The notes: generated by a model not told the origin, from the letters alone. Shown: positions 8,668-17,549, numbered from the stretch's first letter. The stretch is 49,473 bases of DNA from Candidatus Gastranaerophilales bacterium (GCA_944326125.1 CALVCR010000080.1:1-49473), one strand, 5' to 3'. A program made the numbers and translations.

Positions 8668-9144
8668 GTGGCGGATAAGAAGATAGAGACTGTTAATCCT
8701 GTACAAAGTACTTTTTCAAGAGATGAAGATTCTTTTACAGCGCTTTCGACTTCAGCTCTTTTGGCCAAGAGTTCTGTTCCTTATTCTCATAGAAGAGTTG
8801 CGGATAATTATGTAATAATTAAAAGAATTTATCGCTTTCAGGCTGTTCAGAGCAGAATTACCAATGCGGAAAGACAACTTCTTAGAAAGTACGATTTTAA
8901 TACTTTAGAATTTTCAACAATTAAGCAGGTTAATGAAGAACTTTCATATTTAAAAAAGTGGTCAACTTCTTCTAATGAACTTTTAAGAAAAGATGCTGAT
9001 ACTCTTTTACAAATTAGATGTAAAGAATTAAAGTACATAGTAGCAAGCAGATATGCTTCTATAACCAATGAAATTTATAACGGATACAAAGCTTTGGAAA
9101 GATATTTTGAAGAAATTTCAAAATTCTATTCTCCGATTTCTTAA
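8668..9144 (+). CDS. Unknown helical protein
   Basis: The 158-residue product starts at GTG 8668. The site AAAGGAG (8654-8660) lies 7 nt upstream, whereas an in-frame TTG at 8641 would place that site inside the gene. Apart from a Ser/Thr-rich first 40 residues, the sequence looks mostly alpha-helical and basic, with no signal peptide or membrane segment. No family is recognised. It has its own promoter and sits between metK and another lineage-specific gene. Confidence 0.7.
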   Translation: MADKKIETVNPVQSTFSRDEDSFTALSTSALLAKSSVPYSHRRVADNYVIIKRIYRFQAVQSRITNAERQLLRKYDFNTLEFSTIKQVNEELSYLKKWSTSSNELLRKDADTLLQIRCKELKYIVASRYASITNEIYNGYKALERYFEEISKFYSPIS

Positions 9145-9207
9145 ATTTTCTTAAAATTTCAGGCAATTTTTGTTTTTATCTGTTTTTATATAGCAGGAAG
9201 GTAGAAG

Positions 9208-9921
9208 ATGCAAGTAGCTCCTGTTAGTGTAAATAATAAAAAAGTATGTTGTGAGTGTACATTTGGACACGGACATAGTTTTAAGGATAGTGGTTATTCT
9301 AAAAAAGATAAAGCTGTTGTTGCAACGACTACAGCACTCGGAGTTGCTGCAAGTTTGGCAGTGCTGGCGAAGGGAGCAGGCCATACTATTAATCCTGTAA
9401 AAATTATTAAAAATCTAAAAAATATTAAAAACTCATATCTTGCAAAAGTTAAATATCATGAAAAAGAAGTTATAACTATGGGGGCAGGTTCTGCCCTTGG
9501 AGGACTTGCAGGAGGCTATTTAATTGATAAGAATAAAGAGAATCGAAAAGCTAAACGCAGAGAGGCTTTAATGCAGTTTGGCAATGTATCAATCCCTATT
9601 ATAACAGTTGAAGCTTTTGCAAAATTAGGAGAAAAATTCGGTAAAACAGCCAAGAGCCTTGCGGCTGTCGGTGGTATTTTTGCAGGGGTGTATCTTGCTA
9701 ATTTCCTAATGAATCATTTGTCTAACTTTATTTTTAACAGTAATAAAGGGGCAAGAGGAGTAAAAGGTACGGACTTTTCCGCTCACCTTGATGATATGGT
9801 GGTAGCTGCATCGTATATTTCTGATGCTAAACCTATTTATTTGATTTCCAGAATAATACCGCTGGCACTTTTATTTGCGGGTAACGAAGTAGGTAATAAA
9901 ACAACGGACAAACCGGTTTAA
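9208..9921 (+). CDS. Unknown membrane-associated protein with N-terminal Cys/His cluster
   Basis: The 237-residue protein begins with KKVCCECTFGHGHSF (about 11-25), a Cys-Cys-x-Cys...His-x-His cluster that could bind metal. At least three hydrophobic, Gly/Ala-rich segments follow (about 40-60, 92-108, 150-175) and another near 215-230. GAGSALGGLAGGYL resembles glycine-zipper membrane helices. No family is recognised. It follows GGAAGG upstream of the ATG and is closed by a hairpin that overlaps its stop codon. Localisation in the inner membrane is inference. Confidence 0.7.
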   Translation: MQVAPVSVNNKKVCCECTFGHGHSFKDSGYSKKDKAVVATTTALGVAASLAVLAKGAGHTINPVKIIKNLKNIKNSYLAKVKYHEKEVITMGAGSALGGLAGGYLIDKNKENRKAKRREALMQFGNVSIPIITVEAFAKLGEKFGKTAKSLAAVGGIFAGVYLANFLMNHLSNFIFNSNKGARGVKGTDFSAHLDDMVVAASYISDAKPIYLISRIIPLALLFAGNEVGNKTTDKPV

Positions 9922-9940
9922 ACCTGTCGTTTGTCCGTTA
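9903..9940 (-). terminator. Bidirectional hairpin, best as terminator of the minus-strand small gene
   Basis: An 11-bp stem (9903-9913 with 9929-9939) is followed on the minus strand by GTTTTATT. That fits termination of the 51-aa gene; the hairpin also overlaps the stop codon of the plus-strand gene and may serve both. Confidence 0.6.
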
Positions 9941-9973
9941 TCATAAAAACTTTTCTAAACTGCTTCTTCTTAC

Positions 9974-10129
9974 TTATACCAGACCAAGAGCTTTTCTGTA
10001 CCAAGAGAAGGATTCTAATTCTGAACCATTGAAAGTTGTTTTAACACGTTGCTTTTTTAAATAATTTTCAAACTCATCAACAAATGCAGACTTAACTGTT
10101 TTTTTTGTTTCTGTTGCGGTCACGTTCAT
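9974..10129 (-). CDS. Small protein of 51 residues, unknown
   Basis: This short gene encodes MNVTATETKKTVKSAF...SWYRKALGLV. It has the best Shine-Dalgarno of the neighbourhood: AGGAGG 7-8 nt before the ATG at 10129. A hairpin with a T-tract lies downstream on the same strand. The product is basic and probably helical, with no signal peptide, no cysteines and no membrane segment. The central part (VDEFENYLKKQRV, FNGSELESF) looks like a compact helical domain. I recognise no family. Strong translation signals, a matched terminator and normal composition make it a likely real gene. Confidence 0.65.
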   Translation of the reverse strand: MNVTATETKKTVKSAFVDEFENYLKKQRVKTTFNGSELESFSWYRKALGLV

Positions 10130-10395
10130 CCCGTTTCCTCCTATATTATAAGTAACACACTATATATAATCTGTCTTGCGACATAATTGTTTTCTACAGT
10201 TAAACTACACTATATACATAACCAATTTTAACACGTTTTTTTTACGCCCGCAATTAAATGTAACGAAATGTGTTGCAAAAACAACAAAAATCATCCTTTA
10301 GAGCTACTCATATGTAATCCTAATTAGTTAAGTTTGATTTATGAGCTTGTTTGAGCTATCGTAAATAAGTAAGAGCGAATTAGGAGTATCGACGT

Positions 10396-11769
10396 ATGTA
10401 CAATGTTGCAATAATAGGGGCCGGACCGGCGGGAATTTTTACTGCGCTGGAAATTGTTAAGCTGAAACCTGAATGGAAAGTTATTCTTATAGAAAAAGGG
10501 CAGAGAATTGAAAAAAGAAAATGCCCTATAAGAGAAGGTTCTCCAAAATGTGTTAATTGTAAACGATGCGGTTTGCTTTGCGGCTGGGGGGGCGCCGGTG
10601 CTTTTTCTGATGGTAAACTTACCCTTACTCCGGATGTAGGCGGTCATCTGGTAGATTATATGCCTAGAGAAAAAGTTGAAGAGTATATTGACTATGCTGA
10701 TAAACTGTATTTAGAGCATGGCGCAACTGATGAAGTCTTTGGAACTAATATGGAAGATTTCCGCGAAATTGAACGTCAGGCGGCTCTTGCCGAACTCAAA
10801 TTAGTTCATTCTCCTGTACGACATCTTGGTACTGAAAGAAGTTTAGATGTATTAAAACATATGCAGGACTATTTGGATGATAAGATTACTATTCTGAACA
10901 ATGTAACCGCACAAAGTCTCATTGTAGAGTGTGAACAGGTTAAAGGCATAGTTCTTGATAATGGTGAAACAATAAGAGCTGAATATACAATTATTGCCCC
11001 TGGCAGAGAAGGTGCTGATTGGCTTACGCATGAATTTGCACAAAATAAAATAGGTATGGTTAATAACGCTGTCGATATCGGGGTGAGAGTTGAACTTCCG
11101 GCTCCGGTTTTTGCTCCGATTACCGATAAATTGTATGAATCAAAGCTTGTTTACTACTCTCCGACATTTGGAGATGAAGTAAGAACTTTCTGTATGAATC
11201 CAAACGGTGAAGTCGTTCAGGAAAACTATAACGGTATAGCTACGGTTAACGGGCACAGCTACGCCAATATTAAAACCAAAAATACAAACTTTGCCCTGTT
11301 AGTCAGCAAGAAATTTACAGAGCCGTTTAAAGAACCTATTGCGTACGGTCAGCATATTGCAAGACTTGCTAATATGCTTGCGGGTGGTATTCTGGTTCAA
11401 AGGTTCGGGGATTTACTTGAAGGACGTCGTTCTACTCCAGACAGAATACGTTCAAGTATAATCACTCCTACTCTTTCCTGCGCTACTCCGGGAGACTTGA
11501 GTCTTGTTATTCCGTACAGGCAGATGAAAAGTATTATAGAAATGCTTTTTGCTCTTGATAAGATTGCTCCGGGAACCGCTTCAAGATATACCCTTTTATA
11601 TGGTATTGAAGTTAAATTCTACTCTGCAAGAGTTAAGCTTACAAACGAGCTTGAAACTGAAGGGGTAAAAAATCTGTTTACAATCGGTGACGGTGCCGGT
11701 GTTACCAGAGGTTTAATCCAAGCTTCGGCTTCAGGAGTATATGTAGCAAGAACAATCTGTAACAGATAA
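10396..11769 (+). CDS. FAD-dependent dehydrogenase, COG2509-like
   Basis: The 457-residue flavoprotein has the dinucleotide-binding GAGPAG at 8-13 and an acidic residue about 20 residues later (VILIEKG). A Cys-rich stretch follows (CPIREGSPKCVNCKRCGLLC, about 43-62) with GWGGAGAFSDGKL. The C-terminal FAD-contact segment is FTIGDGAGVTRGLIQASASG. This pattern matches the uncharacterised FAD-dependent dehydrogenase family. The clustered cysteines could hold a metal or Fe-S centre or act in redox. TAGGAG precedes the ATG. Substrate unknown. It is followed by a bidirectional terminator shared with the sigma-factor gene. Confidence 0.85.
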   Translation: MYNVAIIGAGPAGIFTALEIVKLKPEWKVILIEKGQRIEKRKCPIREGSPKCVNCKRCGLLCGWGGAGAFSDGKLTLTPDVGGHLVDYMPREKVEEYIDYADKLYLEHGATDEVFGTNMEDFREIERQAALAELKLVHSPVRHLGTERSLDVLKHMQDYLDDKITILNNVTAQSLIVECEQVKGIVLDNGETIRAEYTIIAPGREGADWLTHEFAQNKIGMVNNAVDIGVRVELPAPVFAPITDKLYESKLVYYSPTFGDEVRTFCMNPNGEVVQENYNGIATVNGHSYANIKTKNTNFALLVSKKFTEPFKEPIAYGQHIARLANMLAGGILVQRFGDLLEGRRSTPDRIRSSIITPTLSCATPGDLSLVIPYRQMKSIIEMLFALDKIAPGTASRYTLLYGIEVKFYSARVKLTNELETEGVKNLFTIGDGAGVTRGLIQASASGVYVARTICNR

Positions 11770-11776
11770 TTATGCG

Positions 11777-11808
11777 AAAAGGCGAAGGAATTTCCCTTCG
11801 CCTTTTAT
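11777..11808. terminator. Bidirectional terminator
   Basis: AAAAGGCGAAGG (11777-11788) pairs with CCTTCGCCTTTT (11795-11806) around a short loop. A-rich and T-rich flanks on opposite sides allow it to end both the FAD dehydrogenase (+) and the sigma-factor gene (-), which converge here. Confidence 0.85.
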
Positions 11809-12693
11809 TTAGTTACCAGCCATCCTTAATCTTAATTTGTTTAATGCTCTGAGTTCAGTTTGTCGGATGCATTCTTTTGTTACCCCGAACATTTTGCCGA
11901 TATCTTCGAGTGTTGTTCTTGCAAAATCTTCCAGTCCAAATCTCATTTTAATTACTGTTTGTTCGCGCTCCTTTAATGTTGAAACTACATTGTGAATTTC
12001 ACGTTTTAATTCTTCATATTCAATATTTTCTTCAACGCAGGTCTTTTCATCTTCAAGGATATCTGCAACGTTTAATTCGCTGCCGTTATTACCTTCAAAA
12101 CTTCCCTCTATAGATACTGTTGAAGAGTATGCGGATAAATAAAGGTCAATTTTTTCAGGTTCAATATCCATTTTCTTTGCTACATCGCTGTTTGTAATCT
12201 GACAGTTATAGCTTTTTTCCATTTCAGATTTTATTTTAGAAAATTTTGATAATGTTTCTTGAATATAAACCGGAATTTTCATACAGTAGGACTGTTCTGA
12301 AATTGCTTTAAACATAGCTTGTTTAATCCACCAGGTTGCATATGTGGAAAATCTGTAGCCCAATTCCGGATTAAATTTTTCAGCTGCAACCATTAAGCCT
12401 AAATTTCCTTCCTGAATTAAATCAACCATCGGCAATTTTGAAACATGAATAGCTTTTCTGGCAATAGTTAATACCAGTTTCAAATTAGCCTGAACCAATT
12501 CACGCTTTGCTTCTATGTCTCCGGCTTTTGCTTTGAGAGCAATTTCTTTTTCTTCTTTAAGGTCTAAGCTTCTGTAAGAATTAACTTTTCTTAAATAGCT
12601 TCCTAAATCTGCAGAGTTTGATGTGATTGCTGTAAAACCACTTCTTGCCGGATTTGTGGTTGTTTTTTTCATGGTGATAATTTGTTCTTTCAT
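11809..12693 (-). CDS. Group 2 sigma-70 factor (RpoD-like, non-essential type)
   Basis: The 294-residue protein lacks the long region 1.1 of the housekeeping factor. Region 1.2 is near 30-60. Region 2 has DLIQEGNLGLMVAAEKFNPE and YRFSTYATWWIKQAM (core binding, -10 recognition and melting). Region 3 spans about 155-225. Region 4.2 has LEDIGKMFGVTKECIRQTE as helix-turn-helix. This is the SigB-SigE style group 2 layout seen in cyanobacteria and relatives, which compete with the main sigma under stress or stationary conditions. AGGAG lies 9 nt before the ATG at 12693. The leader is about 154 nt and carries C-rich repeats and a C9 tract. Confidence 0.93.
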   Translation of the reverse strand: MKEQIITMKKTTTNPARSGFTAITSNSADLGSYLRKVNSYRSLDLKEEKEIALKAKAGDIEAKRELVQANLKLVLTIARKAIHVSKLPMVDLIQEGNLGLMVAAEKFNPELGYRFSTYATWWIKQAMFKAISEQSYCMKIPVYIQETLSKFSKIKSEMEKSYNCQITNSDVAKKMDIEPEKIDLYLSAYSSTVSIEGSFEGNNGSELNVADILEDEKTCVEENIEYEELKREIHNVVSTLKEREQTVIKMRFGLEDFARTTLEDIGKMFGVTKECIRQTELRALNKLRLRMAGN

Positions 12694-12697
12694 ACTA

Positions 12698-12775
12698 TTA
12701 AACTCCTGGGGTAAATTTGTGGGGGGGGGTAAATTTTGGGAGTAAATTTTGGGGTAAATTCCGTTGGCAAGTTGG
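12698..12775 (-). repeat. Short C-rich direct repeats and C9 tract in sigma-factor leader
   Basis: Read on the minus strand, four imperfect copies of AATTTACCCC-like units (one reads AATTTACTCCC, one contains nine consecutive C at 12721-12729) lie directly upstream of the AGGAG ribosome-binding site. The ACTCC in one unit is complementary to GGAGT at that site. Homopolymer and tandem units are prone to slippage. Confidence 0.75.
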
Positions 12776-12853
12776 GTATGCGCGCAGCCTTCTTAACCGT
12801 TGGCATAAGATTTTATTCAGGGGATACACATAACAAACAAATCTTATATACTT

Positions 12854-12882
12854 AATATATATCAAAAGTATATATTTCTCAA
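12854..12882 (-). promoter_or_regulatory. Promoter of the group 2 sigma factor
   Basis: On the minus strand, TTGAGA (12882-12877) and TATATT (12859-12854) are 17 bp apart. The predicted start near 12847 gives a leader of about 154 nt containing two TGCCAACGG direct repeats and the C-rich units. Confidence 0.55.
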
Positions 12883-12931
12883 GTGTTTTATTAAGAAATG
12901 TTACAAAAATTACCTGATTTTGGTGAAATCT

Positions 12932-14116
12932 TTACAAAACTTTACAATCTTGAAGGAATAATCTTATGTCTGCAAGCCGCTCCTCTATTGTATCAGTAAG
13001 GTTTTTAAGCATAACTTCCAACTCTTTTGGCTTGCGGAATCTGGTATGGAAAAATAATACGGTTATAACAGAATCCATTAAATTATTTTTTACATCTAAT
13101 ATTTGTTTGTAAATAATCGGATCTATAATTTCTTTGTTTTCACAAAGAAGGGTAAATAAGTCTCCAAACCACCATTGAACTTCTTCTACATTGTTTGATT
13201 TGAGTCCTTTTAGTGCTTGTTTTAAATAATTATGAGCTTTTGCGTATACTTTTTCCAGGCGTTCTTTTTTCTTAGGCAGGACTTCTTTAAAATAGTGCAT
13301 GGTTTGTTTATAACCGCTTTCAATAAGTTTTCTTCTTGCGTCTTTATTCAGGTTGAAATCTGCAAAGAAAATGTCGCCTGTATTAATTCTAATACAGTCA
13401 AAACGGTCATTTTCTCCGTATATTTCAGATACAAAATCTGTTGCAACGTCTGTTACGCAGCTGTATATTGTATTAATAAATGATATAGGATTTGAATCGC
13501 TTTCTCCGCAAGCACCTTCCAGTCTAAATTCAAGAATCCTGCTTTCAGAATTTTTTAAAGTATCAGTTAATCTCCACATAGGCGATGCTTTTTGTAAATC
13601 TCCGTCAACCAAATCCGCATCATTATATTTATATGGAGGCATAAGTCCCGGCATGCTGGAGGATATCCTTACAGCCTTTGCGACTTCGAAGTCAGGTGTT
13701 GAGATTTTGGAAAATTCTTGTGTGCTGAATGTTTTGAGATTGGTTGTTATAACTACAAGATTCTTTTCCAGGTCATTAAAAACCACCGGTCTTTTTTTTA
13801 CCTGTTCTTCTTTTCTTGATATAAGTTCATTTATCCAATCTACAAAAATTTCTCCCTTACTGAGGGCAAAAGGTTTATTAAAACCGAGATGAATATCTTT
13901 AAACAGCTCAAAGTTAACCTTTATAAAAAGATTTTCAAGTTCATAAGACTTATATCCGCATGCAAGCAGTGCTGCAAATATTGAACCTACAGAAGACCCT
14001 CCTATTATGTCATATTCTATGTTGAGTTCTTCTAACGCCCGAATTGTCCCAATATATGCTAATCCCCGTATTGCTCCCCCGCCGAATAAACAAGTATATT
14101 TTAACGGATTCTTCAT
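12932..14116 (-). CDS. Patatin-like phospholipase family protein
   Basis: The 394-residue protein has the patatin catalytic pattern. The oxyanion loop GGGAIRG is near residue 12, the nucleophile elbow GSSVG is at about 40-44, and the catalytic Asp of the Ser-Asp dyad is in LVDGDLQKASP (about 172). Members hydrolyse acyl chains of phospholipids. There is no signal peptide, so it should act in the cytosol or at the membrane's inner face. The C-terminal 150 residues are helical and charged, outside the catalytic core, with no family recognised. A TGGTATAAT extended -10 element precedes it. It sits between a large membrane protein and the sigma factor on the same strand. Confidence 0.9.
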   Translation of the reverse strand: MKNPLKYTCLFGGGAIRGLAYIGTIRALEELNIEYDIIGGSSVGSIFAALLACGYKSYELENLFIKVNFELFKDIHLGFNKPFALSKGEIFVDWINELISRKEEQVKKRPVVFNDLEKNLVVITTNLKTFSTQEFSKISTPDFEVAKAVRISSSMPGLMPPYKYNDADLVDGDLQKASPMWRLTDTLKNSESRILEFRLEGACGESDSNPISFINTIYSCVTDVATDFVSEIYGENDRFDCIRINTGDIFFADFNLNKDARRKLIESGYKQTMHYFKEVLPKKKERLEKVYAKAHNYLKQALKGLKSNNVEEVQWWFGDLFTLLCENKEIIDPIIYKQILDVKNNLMDSVITVLFFHTRFRKPKELEVMLKNLTDTIEERLADIRLFLQDCKVL

Positions 14117-14139
14117 CTAATCAGCCCTCGTTTTTTTTT

Positions 14140-14148
14140 ATTATACCA
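14140..14148 (-). promoter_or_regulatory. Extended -10 promoter of the patatin gene
   Basis: The minus strand reads TGGTATAAT 24 bp before the start codon, an extended -10 element that can act without a good -35. The same nine bases occur upstream of ssb at 21269-21277. Confidence 0.5.
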
Positions 14149-14190
14149 TAACAGCAAATTTTAAGTATCGGGGGCAAATTACCTATCAGC

Positions 14191-15714
14191 CTATCGAGGG
14201 ATACTGAATTCACCATTATTATCAAAAGCGGTTTTTTGATAATATTTAAGACTATCTGTCGGTAATTTATAATTCTTTTTGGTATTATTTTCTTTTTTTA
14301 GAAATACTCCGCACACAGGGCCTTCATAAACAAGATCCCATTCTTCGGATTCCTTTAGTGTTGTGTATACAGGAATTGTTTTTTCCGGCATTAATATGTC
14401 TGTCGGGTAGAGTAAATATACGTCTTTCCAATTTGAATTGTTTAGTTCATAATCTATAAGTTTATTAAATTCTTCATCATTATAAACTTCTTCGTATCTT
14501 CCGTCCATATATATGAGGTTATTCGGATAAAGTTTGTAAGATACATAACTGCCAAATCCGAAGGAAGTAAGTATATTGCCTTGTATATTATTAAGTCTTA
14601 TAAATTCAGTTTCCAGTATAGGGAATTTACCTGCGGAGACGCGGGCTGCGCTAGGATTCATAGCCGGAAGTTTGAATAAAAATAGGAAAATAAGAATATA
14701 GGCTGTTCTTTCTATGTATTTTATAGGGTTTTTGCCTATCAATCTCATTATATCGTTATAGCACAAGCTTGCTATAGCAATTACGGCAATTGAAAGAAGT
14801 TTAACGTGGATAATTCCCAGAGCTGCAGTAACAATTAATATGATACATTTTGTGATATTAATTTTTTTAGATCTAATAACATCCAGTGCTGTGAGAATGA
14901 CTGTAAAAATTGCGACACAAAATGCCGGATAGTAATAAACTGCGTGTCTTTGTACAAAAACTGACCACCATTCGGTAATATATTTTCTGTTTTTTGTATT
15001 AGCAGATATAAGAAAGTCAAGATATTCAAAACCATAAGGGTTAATTGCGAGCAATGGCGTAGATATTAAGAGTACAAGAAAATATTTTATCCACGGTTTT
15101 CTTGAAAGGATAGCTCCTATCATATACATAAAGATTAAGCCCAGCCCTGATACTACACCTCCGTGAATGTTATTCCATAATATTACAGTCGGCGGAATAA
15201 CCCATATTAAGTTCTTTGCTTTGCCTTTGTCTGTTTTTTCAAGTATGTACAGAAACATGCTGAAAAAAAAGAAGCTAAACATGTGACACCTTACAAGGCT
15301 TGGGTTAAGGTGTGCAAAAAGAAGAAGAAACAGCCCCATGAAAGCAAGACTGGTCGGGTATGCATGTTTTTGAAGCTGCTGGGTTTTTATTACAAAATAT
15401 GCTGTTCCTAAAAGTGCAATAGCTTGGAAAATAATAAATCCCAGAACTCCAAAGTATTTGAAGAAGTAGTAAAATACTACGCTGGCTCCCCATTCATGGT
15501 CATACCATATATGAGTAGGAGTGTAAGAAAGGAAATCCTGATACAGAAATTCTTTTGCTTCAACTAAATGCTCTCCGACAATAAGTCTTGCATATAAGTC
15601 AAAATCATATTCTCCGCATTTGCAGGCAAGCAGAAGGCAAAATAGTGTTAAAAATATATAAAAAAGTGCCTTACTTTTAAGAAAACTTTTGTAAAAATTT
15701 CTGATACGTTCCAC
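14191..15714 (-). CDS. Multi-pass membrane protein, possible GT-C-type glycosyltransferase
   Basis: The 507-residue protein starts at GTG 15714. GGAGGGA lies 6 nt upstream, while the in-frame TTG at 15729 would place that site inside the gene. About ten hydrophobic segments follow a short basic N-terminus, and a soluble C-terminal domain covers roughly the last 130 residues. The first extracytoplasmic loop has CGEYDFDLYARLIVG with acidic residues, as in GT-C lipid-linked sugar transferases, and a DHEWG motif. I cannot name the family. An alternative is an O-antigen-ligase or PMT-like protein. It ends 74 bp before the patatin gene. Confidence 0.6.
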   Translation of the reverse strand: MERIRNFYKSFLKSKALFYIFLTLFCLLLACKCGEYDFDLYARLIVGEHLVEAKEFLYQDFLSYTPTHIWYDHEWGASVVFYYFFKYFGVLGFIIFQAIALLGTAYFVIKTQQLQKHAYPTSLAFMGLFLLLFAHLNPSLVRCHMFSFFFFSMFLYILEKTDKGKAKNLIWVIPPTVILWNNIHGGVVSGLGLIFMYMIGAILSRKPWIKYFLVLLISTPLLAINPYGFEYLDFLISANTKNRKYITEWWSVFVQRHAVYYYPAFCVAIFTVILTALDVIRSKKINITKCIILIVTAALGIIHVKLLSIAVIAIASLCYNDIMRLIGKNPIKYIERTAYILIFLFLFKLPAMNPSAARVSAGKFPILETEFIRLNNIQGNILTSFGFGSYVSYKLYPNNLIYMDGRYEEVYNDEEFNKLIDYELNNSNWKDVYLLYPTDILMPEKTIPVYTTLKESEEWDLVYEGPVCGVFLKKENNTKKNYKLPTDSLKYYQKTAFDNNGEFSIPR

Positions 15715-15748
15715 TAATTCTCCCTCCAAATTAAACCTTAATTAATAT

Positions 15749-15776
15749 TTTAATATAAAAAAATGTGTGGTAAAAT
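15749..15776 (+). promoter_or_regulatory. Possible promoter of the leuC-type gene
   Basis: TTTAAT (15749-15754) and TAAAAT (15771-15776) are 16 bp apart. AAATGTG (15761-15767) can pair with CACATTT further down the leader. Confidence 0.4.
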
Positions 15777-15811
15777 AAGCGTATAAAACCACATTTGGAG
15801 AGGGTAATAAT

Positions 15812-17053
15812 ATGGGATTAACTCTTGTTGAAAAAATTATATCAGAACATGCAGGAAAAACTGTACACGCGGGAGAACTTGTTATATCAAAGGTTGATGT
15901 AACAGCTGTGCAGGATGGTACAGGACCGTTAACGGTTCAGGAATTTAAAAAACTTGGCAAAGATAAACTTAATAACCCTGAAAGGACTGTTTTATTTATT
16001 GACCATGCTTCTCCCAGTCCTCGCAAAGAGTTATCTAATACCCATATGGTTTTAAGAGAGTTTTCAAAAGACTATGGAGCTGTTTTATCCGATGTAGGCG
16101 CAGGGGTTTGCCATCAGAGATTGATTGAAACATTTGTTAATCCGGGAGAAGTCCTTGTCGGAGCAGATTCTCATACTTGTACCTCAGGCGCTTTAGGTGC
16201 TTTTGCTACCGGCATGGGATCTACTGATATAGCTGTGGCTATGGCACTGGGTAAAACCTGGTTAAAAGTTCCTGCTACATTCAAGATTGTTGTAAACGGT
16301 AAATTTAAACCGGGAATTTGCTCTAAAGACTTGATGCTTTACCTTATCGGAATGATTGGGGCAGACGGCGCCACTTACAAAGCACTTGAATTTACAGGTG
16401 ACACAATAGAAAATATGACAATGTCAGAACGATTTACTCTTGCAAATATGGCTGTTGAAGCCGGAGCGAAGTGCGGTTTGTTTGTGGCTGATGAAAAAAC
16501 TAAAGAGTTCTTGCGTCAAAGAGGCCGCGAAGATAAATTTAGACAAATTCTTCCGGACAGTGATGCTGTATATGAAAGAGTTATTGAAATTAATGCAGAG
16601 GGTGTACCGCATACGGTTTCCTGCCCTCATACCGTGGATAATACTAAAGATGTTAATGAGTTAAACCATGTAAAAGTTAATCAGGTATATATAGGTACCT
16701 GTACAAACGGAAGAATTGAAGATTTGAGAATTGTTGCGGATATCTTAAAAGGTAAGACTGTTCATTCTGATGTCAGAACCCTTATCTGCCCTGCTTCAAA
16801 AGATGTCTACAAGGAGGCCTTAAAAGAAGGTTTGATAGATATTTTTGTAGATGCAAATGCCTCTGTTCTGCCTCCGGGATGCGGACCTTGTGTAGGTGTT
16901 CATGCCGGAATTCTCGGGGACGGAGAAGTTTGTCTTGCGACTCAGAACAGAAATTTTCAAGGCAGGATGGGAAATACAAAAGGCTTTATTTATCTGGCTT
17001 CACCGTATGTAGCTGCTTATACAGCGTTAAGAGGGTATATTTCCGCATCTTAA
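15812..17053 (+). CDS. leuC: 3-isopropylmalate dehydratase large subunit (LeuC/HacA type)
   Basis: The 413-residue aconitase-superfamily subunit has the Fe-S cysteines in GTCTNGRIEDLR and PPGCGPCVGVHAG, plus DSHTCTSGALGAFATGMGSTD in the active site. In leucine synthesis it isomerises 2- to 3-isopropylmalate together with the small subunit LeuD. The 410-420-residue class also includes homoaconitase and dimethylmalate dehydratase, so the substrate is not certain. leuD does not follow; the next gene is an unrelated membrane protein 10 bp downstream. GGAGAGGG precedes the ATG. Confidence 0.88.
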   Translation: MGLTLVEKIISEHAGKTVHAGELVISKVDVTAVQDGTGPLTVQEFKKLGKDKLNNPERTVLFIDHASPSPRKELSNTHMVLREFSKDYGAVLSDVGAGVCHQRLIETFVNPGEVLVGADSHTCTSGALGAFATGMGSTDIAVAMALGKTWLKVPATFKIVVNGKFKPGICSKDLMLYLIGMIGADGATYKALEFTGDTIENMTMSERFTLANMAVEAGAKCGLFVADEKTKEFLRQRGREDKFRQILPDSDAVYERVIEINAEGVPHTVSCPHTVDNTKDVNELNHVKVNQVYIGTCTNGRIEDLRIVADILKGKTVHSDVRTLICPASKDVYKEALKEGLIDIFVDANASVLPPGCGPCVGVHAGILGDGEVCLATQNRNFQGRMGNTKGFIYLASPYVAAYTALRGYISAS

Positions 17054-17063
17054 GGAGAAATTT

Positions 17064-17549
17064 ATGAATTTATTGCTACTTAAACAATTATCAATATTAA
17101 GCGCTTTTGCAGGGGTTATACTGGGGTTGGTAACTATTGTTCCTTACCTGAGTCTGTTTAGTTTTTTGATATTGATAGTTTGTCTTTCGGCTTTTGTAAT
17201 TGTTTATCTCAAACAAAATGAACTCATAGGACTTATTAGTGTACGTGAAGGCTGCATATTTGGTGCTGTTATTGGTTTTGTATCCTTTATTGCATTTTCT
17301 GTTGTGTATGCACCTATAAGTATGCTTCTCGGCTGGTTATTCCCTTCTTATACACAAGGCTTCTTAAGATTCTTTATGACAAGCTTCGGTTCTGTTGTTG
17401 TAATGATTCTTTTAATGATTCTTATGGCCGGAATTAGTGCTATGTTTAACGCTTTTGCAGGTCTCGTAACTGTTTATGTATATGAGCTTATAACCGGTAT
17501 TAAGAAAAACCCTGACGAAAATACCAGCGTTGATTTTGAAATAAAATAG
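17064..17549 (+). CDS. Unknown four-helix membrane protein
   Basis: The 161-residue protein has hydrophobic segments at about 8-28, 30-50, 68-90 and 108-145, ending in a polar tail. Gly/Ala-rich stretches (EGCIFGAVIGF, AGISAMFNAFAG) suggest tight helix packing. It is 10 bp behind leuC and preceded by AAGGAGAA, so the two are probably co-transcribed. The layout resembles DUF4199-like or general small membrane proteins, but I cannot assign a family. Confidence 0.65.
   Translation: MNLLLLKQLSILSAFAGVILGLVTIVPYLSLFSFLILIVCLSAFVIVYLKQNELIGLISVREGCIFGAVIGFVSFIAFSVVYAPISMLLGWLFPSYTQGFLRFFMTSFGSVVVMILLMILMAGISAMFNAFAGLVTVYVYELITGIKKNPDENTSVDFEIK

Noticed and set aside
13353-13892. 179-codon open frame antisense to the patatin gene
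   Set aside because: It is opposite a well-supported patatin frame, has no promoter or ribosome-binding site, and looks like a codon-bias shadow.
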